The notes: generated by a model from the sequence alone, not told the origin. Positions 10,974 through 28,730 are shown, counted from the stretch's first letter. The stretch is 64,000 nt of DNA from Bugula neritina (GCA_964035545.1 OZ037769.1:1534501-1598500), one strand, 5' to 3'. Numbers and translations: made by a program.

Positions 10974-13909
10974 ATGTGGAAAAGTTTCAAATACACCAGA
11001 ATGACTTCTTTAACCTTGTCTGTCATATTGTGGACAATATGTAGTCACTTTTACGGAGCTAGCGCACAAAGCTGCCATATTTCATTTGATCAAAGTAAGT
11101 AAAACTTCTTTACAACCTAAACAGTAACATGCACATATCAAGTTTGTACATATTTCATGTTAAAGGGTACTTTCATGTTCCCAGATTTGCTAGAGCACTT
11201 GCAGGCAAGCAAGAATTGCTAATAATAGCATAGCATGTCAAATTCTATATTTAGATTGAAAGTTGCAACTCTTCAAAAACATAGTGACGCTTATTTGTGA
11301 CTTCCCAAAACCTCAAAGTACATTAGTACAGTTGTTGGAATTTACAGAGCATTTGTGTTCAGAGTTATCTTGTCTATTTTTCTGATGAAACTGTATAAAT
11401 AGCACTGCGTTTCCATTATTTGCATTATGTGAATGCAATTCTCATTAGCCCCTCAAAAATAGTTGCATCAAAGCAAAACTGCACCCAGAAATTTATTCAT
11501 ACGGCTCCTACTCTCCTTCGCATGCAGTGTAGATGTGCACATTTTAAGGACATAGCCATGTGATTTTAATTAACCAACCAGAGTCCAGTACAATATCTTA
11601 AATTTTGTGTCCTAGTGTTGTCATATATGCAAAAACTGTTAGAAATCACAATATTATTCTAATAATGTTTTGGCGGTACAATAACAGTACTAGCAACATT
11701 ATATAATGTAGGCCTATATAGTAACCAGTGCCCCTTCCCTTCTCTTTAATAATAGGTAGACTGAGTTGAGTGAATTAACAAAATATTATTATTAAATCCA
11801 GTTTTATAACCTGCTAAATTTAGAACAAAATGATAATAGCGTATTATTTTCTGATCACAGTCTACAACCAAATACACCACAAAACACTTCAAAAAGTATA
11901 TGTAAGAAAGGTATACAAATTATGGTCGTAAAGTTTGAATGTTGATACTGCTCAAATAGCAACAGACATGTTTAGTGATGAAATATATGATTACAAGTGT
12001 CTGAATAGTATACCTATTGCATTCAGTTAACTACAGACAATTCAATAGGTGTAGACGTGCACTTCCTGTTGATAAGTGACTCTGCAGCAGATTGCTCAAG
12101 GAAGACAACTTCTGAATTTGTGAGTTCAGCTCAAACAACTCTCACTGAAATCAACCAACTTTCATCTAAACTCAATTTTGGTAAGTTTAATATACTGTTT
12201 GGCCATCAGCAGTAGAATGTTTTTCAGTGGGTGAGCCTTGCACATAAAATTTAGGTCTAAGATAATCGGACTGGTTGGAGATTACTCCAGCCATATCACC
12301 ATTGCAGTAAGTTGAGCTGCATTGTAATAGGCACTGGATTTTAATGCTTTGCAATAACAAGATGTGCATTATCTAAGTTACAAGAGTAATCTTGACCTTC
12401 GAAATTCTTTTTCTAGACATCGAACCCCATGCAACCAGTTCAAGTGTCAAAGACACAAACAAAAAGTGATTATTAAAATATTTTTAAATTAGAGAGCCCT
12501 ACTTAGCATCATTTGTTTGTTGTGAATAACTGACAGGTGCAAAGCAATTTAATTTGAGTTCAACTAATTTCATTATATGCACAGGGGAGACAATGCACAT
12601 CATGCAAAACAAGGGACTACACCATCAAATACGTTAGCAACTACCTTATAATTAGGAAAATATGTTTACATTGCATAAAGTATATAAATGTTCTATTTTT
12701 ATTGTAATATTGACAAATTTTTTTGTTATACTAAATATGTTCTACCATATATAGTGATGGTGGATGCAGTATAAGTACATCCTGTAAAATTTTATGTAGC
12801 TTTGGTCTAACTTCATATATAGTAACTCCAAGTTTTAACTTTGGACTAGAAATAGTTAAAATGTTTGCTTGTTGTATATTCTTTGTTGCTTCAACAGTTC
12901 AGTTCTGTAGAATTGTTAAAGCAAATCATCTGCAGACTATGCTGTGCATGTGCTATTGTGAGCCTTAGTTCGTGCCAAGTGTAATATTGGATATTAGTTT
13001 TCAGCATTGTTTCATGTTTCGAACATGCTGTCAAGATTTTTAAAGATTAGTGCATTTTTTAAATATAATTAAAGCATTTGCTTTGCGTGACTTAATCTTG
13101 AATTTTAACTGTTTTCTTGTCCAGGAGCAGCAGCTGATAATTCCTGTCAACTTGATTCATGTAGCCTACGGTGCCGCCACCTGGAAACTAGATGATAAAG
13201 TGCTGAGCAACACCCACTTCCTACGAACTCACCCGACTAGTTCCAGAGCTACCACCAATCTCATACAACTCATTAGGAACTTGACTTTAGATGGAAGAGC
13301 CGACATCAACTCTTATGTTCTGATCCACACCAACTCAGAGTATGGGAGGAGTGGCGCCATCGTAAGTTAACTCATTTTGATGGTCTTTTTGTACAACAAA
13401 TAACAATGATCTCTAAGTAATAAGCCATATCAAAGATTATAATTTAAACAAATGAAATGCAGATAAGCATATTTTTCACATGAATCATATTTAAAAGTTT
13501 TAAAATAACAGAAGTCTTCTTTTCTTCATCTTTTGTTCAATGTTTTCAGCATTTCAAAGCTAAATTTAATAAAAGTTTACTTAGCAACTATTTATTTACC
13601 ATGCTCATAATTCAACCAATTTCAACTCTATTTATATAAAGCCAGTGCAAGCAGCTCTCTGTATTTAGAAAATAACATCAGTGCTGCTGAAAGTTTGATA
13701 GAGTATTGGCAGCAAGTTGTGAATTCTAATTTTTAGAAACTTGAAGAAAAATTTGACAAAGAGAGTTTTTGTCAAATTGAGAAATTTGAACTAACATATA
13801 ATATTGACGAAGTTGCATTGTATGACGATATTTGGACGACACTCTCAGCTAGCTACAAGGATGGACTTATTGTTGTGTACAACGGAGAAGAAAAGGTTTG
13901 GATATGTTT

Positions 13910-14152
<243 letters not shown>

Positions 14153-14209
14153 GCTTTATTAAAACTATAAGTTTCTACTGTTGCGAAGGTGTGGGTCATG
14201 GTACTCTGT

Positions 14210-14256
14210 TCTGTGCTGATGAGGGAACAAGTCCTGAAACAGCTGTTGTCCACAGA
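14210..14256 (+). ncRNA. Type I hammerhead ribozyme motif
   Basis: All parts of a hammerhead can be read in order. Stem I is TCTGTG (14210-14215) with CACAGA (14251-14256), six pairs. The core CTGATGA is at 14216-14222. Stem II is GGGA/TCCT with loop ACAAG; the closing pair is a G-U wobble where G-C is usual. GAA follows at 14236-14238. Stem III is ACAG/TTGT with a CTG loop, including the required A15.1-U16.1 pair. The cleavage triplet GTC ends at 14250. Stem I is open-ended, the type I topology found in Penelope-like elements and animal retrozymes. It sits in an intron between two AT arrays. Activity is inferred from the fold only. Confidence 0.65.
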
Positions 14257-14259
14257 TTG

Positions 14260-14390
<131 letters not shown>

Positions 14391-15662
14391 ATCTCAGGCT
14401 GTTAGAAACTTACTACACAGACTAAGGGCAAGAAAGATGGAGTGGTGGAAAGAGAGTGGTAGTATATTCATAATGACAGAAGTATGGGAGGACAGACCTG
14501 AACTATTGGATGAGTATGGAGATCTGCTCAGAGGGTCCTTGACCTTTAAAATAACTCCTGAATTCAGTGTAAGAGCGAGTAGAACTATTACAATGCACAT
14601 TCATTTTCTTTATGGTATCGAATCAAAATTTAAAAAAATATTGGTAGAGTTTTAAAGTTAATATATTGACAGTTGATTTAAAACAACTTGACTTAAAATT
14701 TATTGTAATTAATTTTAATCATAAATTCTGTGTTAGAAATACAAAATATTAGTCACAGAAATTGAAACATTTTTAATAGGACATTTAAAACTGCAGGTTC
14801 CAAAAAAAATGAAAACAATCTGGATAATGGCCCTCATGATCCCAATAACTTTGATGTTCAAGTCAACAACATAAACATTGTCGATAGAGATCATATGACG
14901 ACCGGTAAGTGTCAGGATGCGCACCAGCTTTTTACAGTCTGTGCGTATCTCTAAAGCGATATGCATCCACCCTTGGTGGCTACTAAATACGAAAAATTCT
15001 TTCAGTTCAAGCAGTTGAAAAAGTTGCTAAATTTAATTAACACTGTGTCAGCAATACCTTTCGCTGGGAGAACAACAAATCTTCTGAAATATTGTACCAG
15101 CAGACCATTGACTTTGAGAATTTTTTTGTTGTTTTGTACTTTATAAATAAATTTGCTTTTGGTTCACAGAGGAGAATGCACATCCTGCAAATCAAATCCA
15201 AGGTGCTACTGGAACTTCTTTTATCAACAGTGGGACAAATTCACCGAGGCAACATTATGATGCCGACATATTTTCAGCTGCAGTGTTAGTTTGCACTATT
15301 TATTTGACTGAAATATAATCATGAGTTATTCTAAAGTTGAGTTTTATGAAACCTTGATGAGGTTACTCTGTCACTCGTTTATAGCTGGGGCCACCTGGTT
15401 GGATGTCCCTTCATCATTGCACGGGCCGAATAGTAACCCTCCCATAGAAGGTAACAGTGAAGGGGTCCAAGAAGAAGGAAGAGAAACTGCAAGCCGAAGA
15501 AGATCAGCTGATCTTGTGATAAAAGACTTAAATACCCATCCCAGACCGCCACCACAGGGCATGACATCATCGAAGTCAGCTGGCAGCCTCATACCCACCA
15601 AACAGAGCAACATTACAGAAGTCATTCTGGAGGAAAGTTCACAAACTGAGGAAGAATCATAA

Positions 15663-18607
<2,945 letters not shown>

Positions 18608-21600
18608 TTAAGAAATAAAATCATTGATTATGTGCTCAGATATGCTATTGGTAAATGAGTCATCGTCAGACAGAGACAAGGGCACTTGCTCACTCATGTC
18701 ATCAGGTAGTGAGTAATAGGATGACACACTGGCAGTTGCAGTGTCACTTTCAGTGACACTTTCACCGACACTCCTTGACATGTGCCTGCAGTTGGCTGGT
18801 ATATAAAGTTGAGGAGCTAAAGCAGTGCTTGTAGTTTGATTGGAGTTTTGGTTTGCAGAGCTGAATGGCGGTGGGTCATCAGGGTCATCAAATGGGTCAT
18901 CCGTGACATCACTTCCTACTGACACTTCTTCATCTAATGAGGTATTCTGATTTGATGATACAAAACTTGGAACTGCGTATTCTAAAAATATATTATAATA
19001 TCCGCTAAAGTTTAATCAAGAACAGGAAAGAAATTTCAAAAGTTTTACACTTGACAATTTACAACACTCATGCTTGGAAATGCAACACATTTTAAAGCAT
19101 TGTGATAAAAATATACAAGCTAGTTGCTCAAACAACTGGCATCTAAAAATGGTGCTAGTATACTCTGCAATATAATTGAGGGCAAGGTCTAAGGAACTGA
19201 GGGTTTGCCAAGTTAGGGCTAGGGTTACTGCCCTCAATAATCATGTTTTTCTGCAAGGAGCTTGCCAATGTGAGCAAATTGCATAAATTTACATACAAGT
19301 TCAAGTTACTTTTGGCAGACAATTGAAACAAAAAGTTGATAAGCACAACAGCTGAAAAATAGATATAGTTGAGCAGCTATAATTGGTGAACCAGTAAGGC
19401 ATTGCAGGCAGCTTTGTGTTACCAAATTTGGCTGTATTCCTCAGCGTGCAGCAATAAAACAGAAGAAAAGTATTCTCAATTCTAAAAGCAACAAGCTGCT
19501 TGGTTTAGCGAAACAACAAAGAGAAGGCATTAGTTATATGGCAGCAGTTTACCTACTAGTCGCTATCCAAGCATTCAATCTTAGGATCTAGAAAAGAAGA
19601 GTGACCTACGTGTAGGTACATTAATTACTTGTACATAGGTACAGGAGTTACCTACATGTAGGTACATGACCTACTTGTACATAGATACAGGAGTGACCTA
19701 CGTGTAGATACATAAACTACTTGTATATAATATGATGGTATAGAGGTTTCTGAGATGCTGTAGATACAAACAGAGATTAAGCTATGAATTAGTTTTAAGC
19801 ATGAATAATATTGTTTACAAGCAAAAAGTCCGTACTAACGCCTTTTCCTAACTTAAAGGAAAAGTTCCACTATATAGCTATAAGCTGATCCGCATGATTG
19901 CAAAATCACGAAACAACACAAACATAGTTATGACCTTTATTTCATCAACTAATGATTTCCAAGTAGCTGATCTACCACAGTGCTTCACCCACTCAGCTCA
20001 GAGAGCTTGATGCAGTAACACAGCTTTTTAATAGCCAGATTTCAACAACTCTTGCAGGCCTGACTATGAACTATGTGGGACACAGAGTGAAAAATTTATA
20101 AATTCAATTGCCTACACAAAATTCTACACCTCTGCTTCACTGAGAGGAAAACAGGTCACCATTACCATTATGGTAAAATGGGAACAAAGAGGTGTCAAAA
20201 AAGGCAATTGATCAGTGACAGGTGGTTGACAGCAACAGCAGGTGCTCGTTTCACTCTCTGGCGCTTGGAAGAATATTTACATTCTAAACTCTACTTGTCA
20301 GTTTGAGCTGTTAAAACCAGGACTATTGCTGCACTAATGACGACATTTTTAGAGTTGAAATTTAGCCAAAAGAGAATTTATTTTAAAATTTTCTGTCAAA
20401 TGTTACAGATCATAGCATAGATAATATTTTAAGGTCAGTGTTACAATTAGCAATAAAAAATCCTAAACTGCAAGCAGATAAATTGATTTACCAAATCCAA
20501 TATGCTGCTTATAAATTTAATTTATATTTTATATGGCTTCACTAATGACATGCTAATATAGGACCTAGACTATTATAATGACATACTGATATAGGACCTG
20601 AGCTATTATAAATTTTTGTGTCAAATATTTGAAAAACTGTTGAACTTTTTATTTATCCTCAGAGCAAAAATATTCCTCTTAGAAGCCTTCTGTCAACACA
20701 TTTGTTTGCAACTTTGAGAGGTGTAAAGGCAAGCTAATGTAAATATCTAGGAAATTATATCTCTTACAATTTAATTTTTTATTACTATTACATAACCCAA
20801 AGTGCATTGTGCTGATGTATATATATGTATATATATGTATATATACATTAAATCAAAGGCTTAGAGACTTGCTAAAATTTTAAGATTATTCCTAACTTTT
20901 TGGTAGTACAAACTCAACTGCATAACAATTGAAAGCTAGGAAAATAATTTTGAAAGCTGCTGATACTTTTGAAGATTGATAAAACAAACGTATGCAGATA
21001 AAATGCTGTCCAATTAGGTGTATCTTTGCATACTCAATGACTATGATAGCTAGAAAGGCAAGCATCTAAATATCTTCAAAATTATATGTGTAGTATATGC
21101 AATTTACTTACTTTTTTGACTTACTCTATTCTCTATATTGGTCTATCTCTTGATTCACTCCTTAAACTTACTTGCGAGAAAGTTAAACACGTGTATTATT
21201 ATTAAATTGATCTAGTGTGAGAGGTTTTAGTTCCCTCATAGTAGGATTGTAACTCAAAACACACAGTCTCTTTTTGAAGCGACCTAATTATGAATAATAT
21301 ACTCCTACTGAATTATGAATATTCTGAAAGAAAGTTTGTTTTTCTTTGTTTCGAAAACCCTTGATTAACTCAAGTGTTTATGGCAGATAAATGTACTTAG
21401 AAGTTGGTATTGCCCTTCTCTAAACCCTCTGCTGCCTTTAATATAAACAATTTCCAATTAACTAATCAACACCTTATCACTACTGCAAAAGACTGGTTGC
21501 TCTTCAAATTTCTTACAAAATACTTGCACCTAAATTCAGCTATATTTACCATAATGTATTACGGGCCAGAAAATATTGATTCTTTAATAGGGGATATTAG

Positions 21601-24600
21601 ACAGTCTAATCATATGTTCGGTTCTTGGTAATTATAAAAGTAGAGCAAACTAGTTTTCTGGAAAGAAAAATTCCACAAGCATAAGAATAAGGACAAACAC
21701 GGACAAGATCTAAAATCTTCGGTAGAAGTTAGAAAATTAGGATAAAATCAGGATGAGTAACACAGTAGCTGAACAAGGAAATGGTTTGTAAGGCGTGATC
21801 AGATAATGTTATAAGAATAAATAGCTATTGCTACTATACGAGGTAAACAATTTAGTACATTGACCTTTGCTCATTCGGTTCCCTATTGGCACGTTAAACT
21901 ATTGCATCATAATGCGTCAAGATGTCACGCGATATATACATTGCGATTTAGCTGCGGCAGTAGGAGAGGTGGAGCTGGTGGCATCAATAATAATTCAAGT
22001 ACAACTGCTCAGTTTGTGGCTATACCGATCCAGCTCCATTTCATACCAGCCTGTGAGAGTGCAATACACTTACTTTGAACTCTTTCAAGCCGACCAATTT
22101 GATCATGAGGACACAACGATGCATTGGCAATGGATCTCTCAAACTGCTCTCTATCTTTTGCAGTGATGCCTACAAAATAGCAATATAGTAACAGACTAGC
22201 TCAAGTAGATGTTTTGCAACTACATAAGGATTGGCAGAGAAAAGACAATTATGTGAGCTAAAGTGATTGGTGGACAATGTGTTGCCATTTGTCACTTAAT
22301 GGCAAAAAACATACCAATTTAAAAAAGAAGTTGGAAAAAATCTAACTCCATTCTATAAGATTTAATATGAGAAGCAGACAACATAAGAGTTTTATTAGAG
22401 TTGTCCTTTCAAAGAAAGTGATTCGCCGAGGCAAACAACTAGTACAGAAGTAAATGTCAGTATAGTAGGCTTTAATTAATTTGCTAACTATTGTACAGGA
22501 TACAAACATTAATATAAAATTAATCAAAATTTTAAGGCAAATAGTGTGTTATTGTCACAAAGAAGAAACCACTGGAGCAGAACCAAATGACAGGTTTTTC
22601 TTTTTATGGAGACAATTATTTTAGTGTGATAGGTGCGAGATATGTGTAAATATAATAGCAAAATACGGCTTACATGTCTTTTAAAACTCTACTCAAGTAT
22701 ATAGATACTGCTAACTATTAAATTACATCCATTTTAAAGAAGAGTTATGGAATTCTGGAAATTACAAGGAAAGAGAAAAAGATATGTTTTTGAAGCTAGA
22801 ACTTAGAGTGAGAGATGAAAAGAATGCGCAGTTACTTCAACAAAGGAACAATCAAACTATATATTAGACAAAGTTAATAATTAAACATATACACCAGTTT
22901 TAGTATCATTGCTCTTTCAAAGAAGATATCCTGTTAAATAAAGATAGTCTAGATCCAAACCTCTTTCTATCCACTCAATGGGGATGGCACTAACACCCTC
23001 AAACTTTACAGCTTCAGTCTCATTCCTTTCACATAATCTTTTAATAAATAACTCGGCTTCTTCGGTGGGTGACTCACTAGACTTATGTATCTTTACTGTC
23101 AGATCTGCAGTAATATGTGTACTTATTATGGTATATATTATATGTACATATTATAGTATATATTATATGTACATATTATAGTATATATTATATGTACATA
23201 TTATAGCATATGTTATATGTACATATTATAGTATATATTATATGTACATATTATAGTATATATTACCTATACACATTATAGTATATCTTACAGGTACACA
23301 TTAGAATATATATATATATTATATGTATTATGTACACATTATAATATTATATTTACACATTATAGCATTATATTTACATATTAGGCTATATAGTATATTA
23401 TGGATATATATGCTACAGTATTTAGTAATCTATGCCCTACAATATTTTTTATATTTATGCATTACAGTATTTTTTATATTTATTTAATATTGCGGTATTA
23501 TATCTATATTATATTGCATTACGATATATATGCATTAAAGTATTATATCTATACATTGAAATAAATGTAACTATTAACTCCATGAATACGATTCAATCGC
23601 TAGGATAATTCAATACTTCAGTCTGCATGCCAACTAAAAATTCATCATGGTTGCACAAGTGTCATGACTGAAGTTACAAAGTTAAAGCAGTTGAGTCTAT
23701 CACTGGATAATCATAAAGTAAATTTCCGAAATTGCATTACAACTGCATCATTCTAAAGAGGTTTAGAAATGGCATGTTCAATCTATTGCCACCTCTTTCT
23801 TTATATAATAAAATATTTTCAGGTATAATATTTACATAAATCTTTCACCTTGCTGAATGTTATTTTAAAATCACAACTTGACATTTGTATATTTAAATTC
23901 CAATTTGCTGGTCAAGTGGTAATAATTTTCATTAAAGATTAACTTTTCAGTCTTTTTGTTTTAGTGATGAACCAAATACTGATATGTTTGACATTTGCAC
24001 CTTGCTCGGCCTCTTTACTAAATTAAAAACTCGGTGAATGCTGTTAACTGATAAAGCCTATCATAAGGGTCAACGAACTTTACATAGCTGCGGCAGGTAC
24101 CCAGTAGGCTGGGTGTAGTATGCCTGTATTTAAATACCAAATAATTTTATCTAAACAATGAGCCCATTTAAAAGATGGATAGATATGAAATATAGAAATA
24201 CTGGTTATGTTATAGTAATATATTAGGTTCTTCCATCAACTAGCAATATCATGGCTGATAGGCTGTCATTTTATTCCAACCTTAGGGTGATGTTGGCTGC
24301 ATTTGTGTTGTAAAGCAATACATAATGAAATAAAACTTGTTCCTAACCTAACTAAAAGGAATTTATAAGGTTTGTGATAGATGTAATGTGATTGAGTAAT
24401 ACCAAGAGGCCCAGAAATCGACCAGGTAAAAGATTGGTATAGATTAAACCCAATTTTGGACATTCCCTCAACTTTTGACAATGAAGTTGGTGTTGAAACA
24501 TTTCCCAGAGTGGGATTAAACATAAACTTGGCAATGTTGGTATCAGCTGGTACATGTATAACCTAACACATTTGAAATCACAAGCTGGTTGCATCATCAC

Positions 24601-26147
24601 AATGACTAACTGGCAGAAACTTATAAATCTTCTTTATCAGTTTTTAAAATGTAATCTTGAAGTTGTTAATTAGTCATTCACTTTGACCTTTCTAAAGGTA
24701 GGTTGTCATGGACACCATGTTCAGCCTAGCAACCTAATGGAGTCTTAAGCCCCACATAAGATTATCTAGATTGTATTGTCAGACAACATTGAGAAAATAA
24801 CAATTAGCTTAGAGAGCAATTAGTATTAGTAGAACAAAGCCATCAAGTTGCTTTGTTTTCTAGATTTTTCTGCAGTGTTAAGTGAGTGCAAATTGCAAAA
24901 TAGTTTTCGAAAGATGCTAAGTTGAAAGTTTGGGTTTTGCAAGTAATTCCTTAACAAATTGAGTAGCGCTGAAAAACATTTTTTCACACTTTTAATTACT
25001 CATTATAAAACGTGTAAGCCTGCTGAAAAACAACAACCAGGAAAAGGTTACATAATAAAGTAGGCCTAAATTACGATCTTTCTAATCAGTATGATTTCCT
25101 AATACATTCTGCAATAAGGAGAACCAACAAGTACGTGATTCCCACACAATGCAGCCATTTTACTTTTAGATAAATTCAGGATAAGTTGAGGCATACCTGA
25201 AGACTGGGTAGAAGAATGCTGCGAAATGGAGTTGTTGTTACAAGGAGTGTATAGAGAGCTATCTGAATAAGTTCTCTTTACCGGGACTAGAGATTTGGGA
25301 CTGTAAGAAGAAGCTGGGGTCGGAGGACTTGATGCTGATTGGATAATCTAAAAAATAGAATAAGTAGCTTACACTTCTATATTAATACAGTATGACCCAA
25401 ATTTTTTATTTTCCCACCCTATCCTATTTTTAAATCAGATGATAACGAGATATTTGTATTGAAATTTTTTTTTTTATAAAAATAAACATTTGCTTTATGT
25501 TGCATCATTTATGAGACATAAACGCACGATTTCTCACTTATTTTTTGCTTCTTGTTTGAACAGATATTTTGTTAATGAGTATTCATCGATTAAAGATAAT
25601 GTCTATTATTAATATATCACTGTTTTTTTACCCCACACAAATCTGTGAAAATTAGAATATTATTCCAGATAATTCATGTTAGCTATATTATAGCATTTTA
25701 GCTATTTAGCAATCAATGCAACAGTTATATAGGTATATATAGATATATTACTATATATTTATATAGCACCAAAATGAGAAATAACTTCTAACTGGGATGA
25801 AACCGTTTAAAAAGTATTATAAAGAAACACTAGATGTCTTATTGATTAGAGACTAGATGTGACAACATTATCAAAAAAGCTGCATTTCACACATATACCA
25901 AGCTCGTGTTGTTGTAGTTGTATTCACACATGACTCACAGATATATAAAGTGTAATATCAGTTTAAGTCTAATCGTTTGAGCAAATGGGACTCAAAGAAA
26001 TTCCCAATCATCTTTTTAAAAAGACAACCCTATAAATCATTGGCTAATATCTTATAGCTTCTATAATGAGATAGAAAATAAAAAACTCAGTTATATGCAA
26101 AAACCCAAAGCAGTGTTTTCAAAATATATTTCATGCATATTTCTGAA

Positions 26148-26186
<39 letters not shown>

Positions 26187-26189
26187 GTA

Positions 26190-26273
<84 letters not shown>

Positions 26274-28730
26274 TACTATATCTTACTTCTATAACTTATC
26301 TTATTTTTAAACATTTAGTAGCTTGAATAGTATTTAATATTCGACTGTTTAAAAAGTTATAGAAATGTAATAATAATTATACTACAGTGAAATAACTTAC
26401 AGTAAAGAACCTTATGGTATCTTATAGCCCTATATAGAAAGCCCAGCAGGTAATTATCTTGAAGTATAGGTATAGGCCTACTATTCTTTCCTGTTAATTA
26501 TTGGATATACTGCGTTATTAACTTAGATATTACTGTATACTGATAAATTGTTAGCAGCTTTCATAAAAAAATCAATATGTCTTAGAAAACAGCCTTCTAA
26601 GCAGATCAGAGAATACTAAATTAACAAATCACTTGATTTTCCACTTGCTAGAAAAATATTAAATTAAATTAAACATTTCCAGTATAATTATCTTTCACAT
26701 TATGTGCAATTCCGCTTTTGGTGGCTTCTTCAATTGTTACAAGTGTAGCAGCTCTGATGCCATGGTATTACAGAAATGTTTTCACATAAATTTCAAGTTA
26801 TCTTTGCAGTATTTTAAAGTAGAAATTCAAGAAAATCTTAATTTCTTTTTCAATTTTATTTAAATTTATAATATAAAAACATCAAATTGTAATATCTGCA
26901 TTTCGTATTATATTCAACAGGTTATATTAAGTTGTTTTTGATTTTTCAAGTGTAATCTCCAAAGTTAAATGGACCTTTTAGTAAAATCTTTATTAAAGTG
27001 GCTGGGAAGCTGAAACTTGATTTATATTGTTACCTGTTTAATTTCAATACTAATATTGAGTGAAAGATTGCTATTCAGTACGATAGATAATAATAGATTT
27101 CATAATATAATATATTTTAGAGTTAGGTTGTGAAGTTTTCCAGTAAGAACCTTTACCAAAGAATCAACCAGTCGTAGAACACAACATTTACATAAATGGC
27201 TATAACTGCTTCAATTTCATAGGAATTTTTTCCAACCAACCATCGCCTTTCATTGAAGGAATAACAACATAAAAACAAACAAGGCAGCACAAGCATAAAA
27301 ACAAGCAAGGCAGCACAAGCATAAGAATAACAATAATATTCAATATAAAAAATTATTATTCTTTATTTTAAAAGTGCATTTGATACATCTATACGATGCA
27401 TATGAATAGCCGACTGCATCACAGAACTTGGCAAACAAAGATACGACATTTTATCCCTCCCATGGACATTGTATGCTGTCTATTTTAGATTCTAACAGTT
27501 CATTGACCTCTAAACAAGCTTCACAAGTACTGTAAGAGTATAGCAATACTTCTCAAGTTCTCATAATTCACAATACAAATTACCTTGTCAACGCATGACT
27601 GATCTCATAAAAAGCTTACAAATTTCCAGTGTTATTGATTATCTGAACACAATTTTACACTTCAACTGTAAGTGTTATGGTTATTGCCTAACATTGAATG
27701 CAGGAAAAGTATTCTACGTATATTACATAAAGATCAAAGAAAAATATTGTGATTAAAAATAGGCTTGAAAACTTTGAAAGCCTAGCTACGTTAGCAGGAG
27801 CAGAGCAAAATAAAACCTAATTATTTTACTAGCAGCCCTAGAGATAGAGTATCGTAGCTGTTCCTACGCTATTTTAGTGAGACTCTGCCTGGCTGATCAG
27901 TAGTAATTTAACCGCAATAAGAACTGGATATTACACTGAAATAGGATAAGCAATTTAGTGCTATGTTTCTAGAAAACCCTAAAATATTTGGTAAGGCAGC
28001 ATATGATGACTCACTGCAGTTGCTGCCTTAGATCCTATACCAACATCCTCCTCCCCTTCTTCTAGTATCTTTATCGTTGACTTTCTGAACCCAGGCCTGT
28101 TAAGTGCTCTTCTTAGAGTCTAAAAGGATAATCCTTGTATATAATAAAGAAAGAAGAGCAAAAGTTGGTTTCAGATGGATTAGCTAGATTACTAGCATAG
28201 AGGTGATGAAGCAGTCCAAGATAGAGATTATGTCCATATAGTTATTGAAGATTATCAGCATATGTAAGTTAGGCATGGCATAGTTCATCACTGGTAGTGG
28301 CTTTTAGTTGCCAAACTAATCTCTCAATAATGAATCAGCATTTGCTGACATTTCCTGCAAGTCAGCAGGCACTGTACTGACTTCTAGATTACATAACCTG
28401 TGCACGCTGACACAGGAAGACTTGCCTAACATATCTCTACATGCCATCACTTACTGAACTCAAGCCATTTTAAAAATAAAAGACACACATGGCGATTATT
28501 TTTCATGGCGGAACAGATAACTGGCTAGTACTACAAACCTGCTCTATTAGGTGAGATATTTTGAGGTCAAATGTCAGGTAGCCATCTCTAGATCTCCTCG
28601 CCAAGATGACATCTGGCTGCGTTGAATCTTCTCTCTCCATTAAACAGCTACCGTGAAGTGCCTTTTCAAAATGTTGTCCATCCAACGCAGCAACCATCTC
28701 ACAATAGACACGGCTCCGCAGGGTTTTGGT
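18608..28730 (-). CDS. Unidentified minus-strand gene, at least four exons, 5' end not found
   Basis: Read on the minus strand, four exons join in phase: 28730-28539 (64 codons, TKTLRSRVYCEMVAALDGQH onward), 25347-25197 (Ser/Pro-rich, SASSPPTPASSYSPKS), 22169-22074 (ITAKDREQFERSIANASLC) and 18981-18608. The last exon has an acidic DDPFDDPDDPPPF stretch and a long Ser-rich tail ending HIINDFIS and TAA. Splice sites are good: GTAAGT at the third exon, GTATGC at the second, GTTTGT at the first, and acceptors TTTTAG, TGTAG and TTCAG. Phases agree at every junction (0, 1, 1). The protein looks like a cytoplasmic regulator with a folded N-terminal part and a disordered Ser/Pro/acidic C-terminus. 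I do not recognise the family. Introns of 3.0, 3.0 and 3.2 kb are repeat-bearing. Earlier exons should lie above 28730 but none was identified. Confidence 0.6.
18982..22073. other. Intron of the minus-strand gene
   Basis: No other genes are seen. It contains a three-copy 46-bp minisatellite at 19599-19736 and a short ATATATGT tract near 20819. The open frame at 21404-21631 has no supporting features. Confidence 0.5.
19599..19736. repeat. Three-copy 46-bp minisatellite
   Basis: Units begin at 19599, 19645 and 19691 with GAGTGACCTACGTGTAGGTA or a close variant. Each unit contains the near-palindromes CCTACGTGTAGG and TTGTACATAG. The third unit is degenerate at its end. Confidence 0.75.
22170..25196. 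other. Intron of the minus-strand gene with an AT minisatellite
   Basis: A 25-bp AT-rich unit (TATTATATGTACATATTATA plus flank) is repeated at about 23130-23290 and decays to about 23560. No exons were recognised here. Confidence 0.5.
23130..23290. repeat. 25-bp AT-rich tandem repeat
   Basis: About six units of a TATATGTACATATTATAGTA-type repeat occur head to tail. The units are nearly palindromic around GTAC. Confidence 0.75.
25560..25800 (+). mobile_element. Truncated copy of the TCATCCCAG MITE
   Basis: This segment matches 32508-32776 in direct orientation over most of its length. Shared stretches include CAACAGTTATATA, TGTCTATTATTAA and the terminal TAACTGGGATGA. The left terminal repeat is not recognisable, so the copy is 5' truncated or degraded. 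Confidence 0.65.
26146..26280. repeat. (AC)n(AT)n microsatellite with inverted GTAGCC borders
   Basis: An AC run passes into AT. From 26183 the sequence TATAGTAGCC, about 78 bases of AT, then GGCTACTATA to 26280 forms one near-perfect palindrome of about 98 bases. Confidence 0.85.

Larger units (their letters stand above)
25348..28538. other. Intron of the minus-strand gene with MITE copy and AC/AT array
   Basis: It contains a truncated MITE copy (about 25560-25800) and a composite AC/AT microsatellite with palindromic flanks (26146-26280). The rest shows no coding features. Confidence 0.5.
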
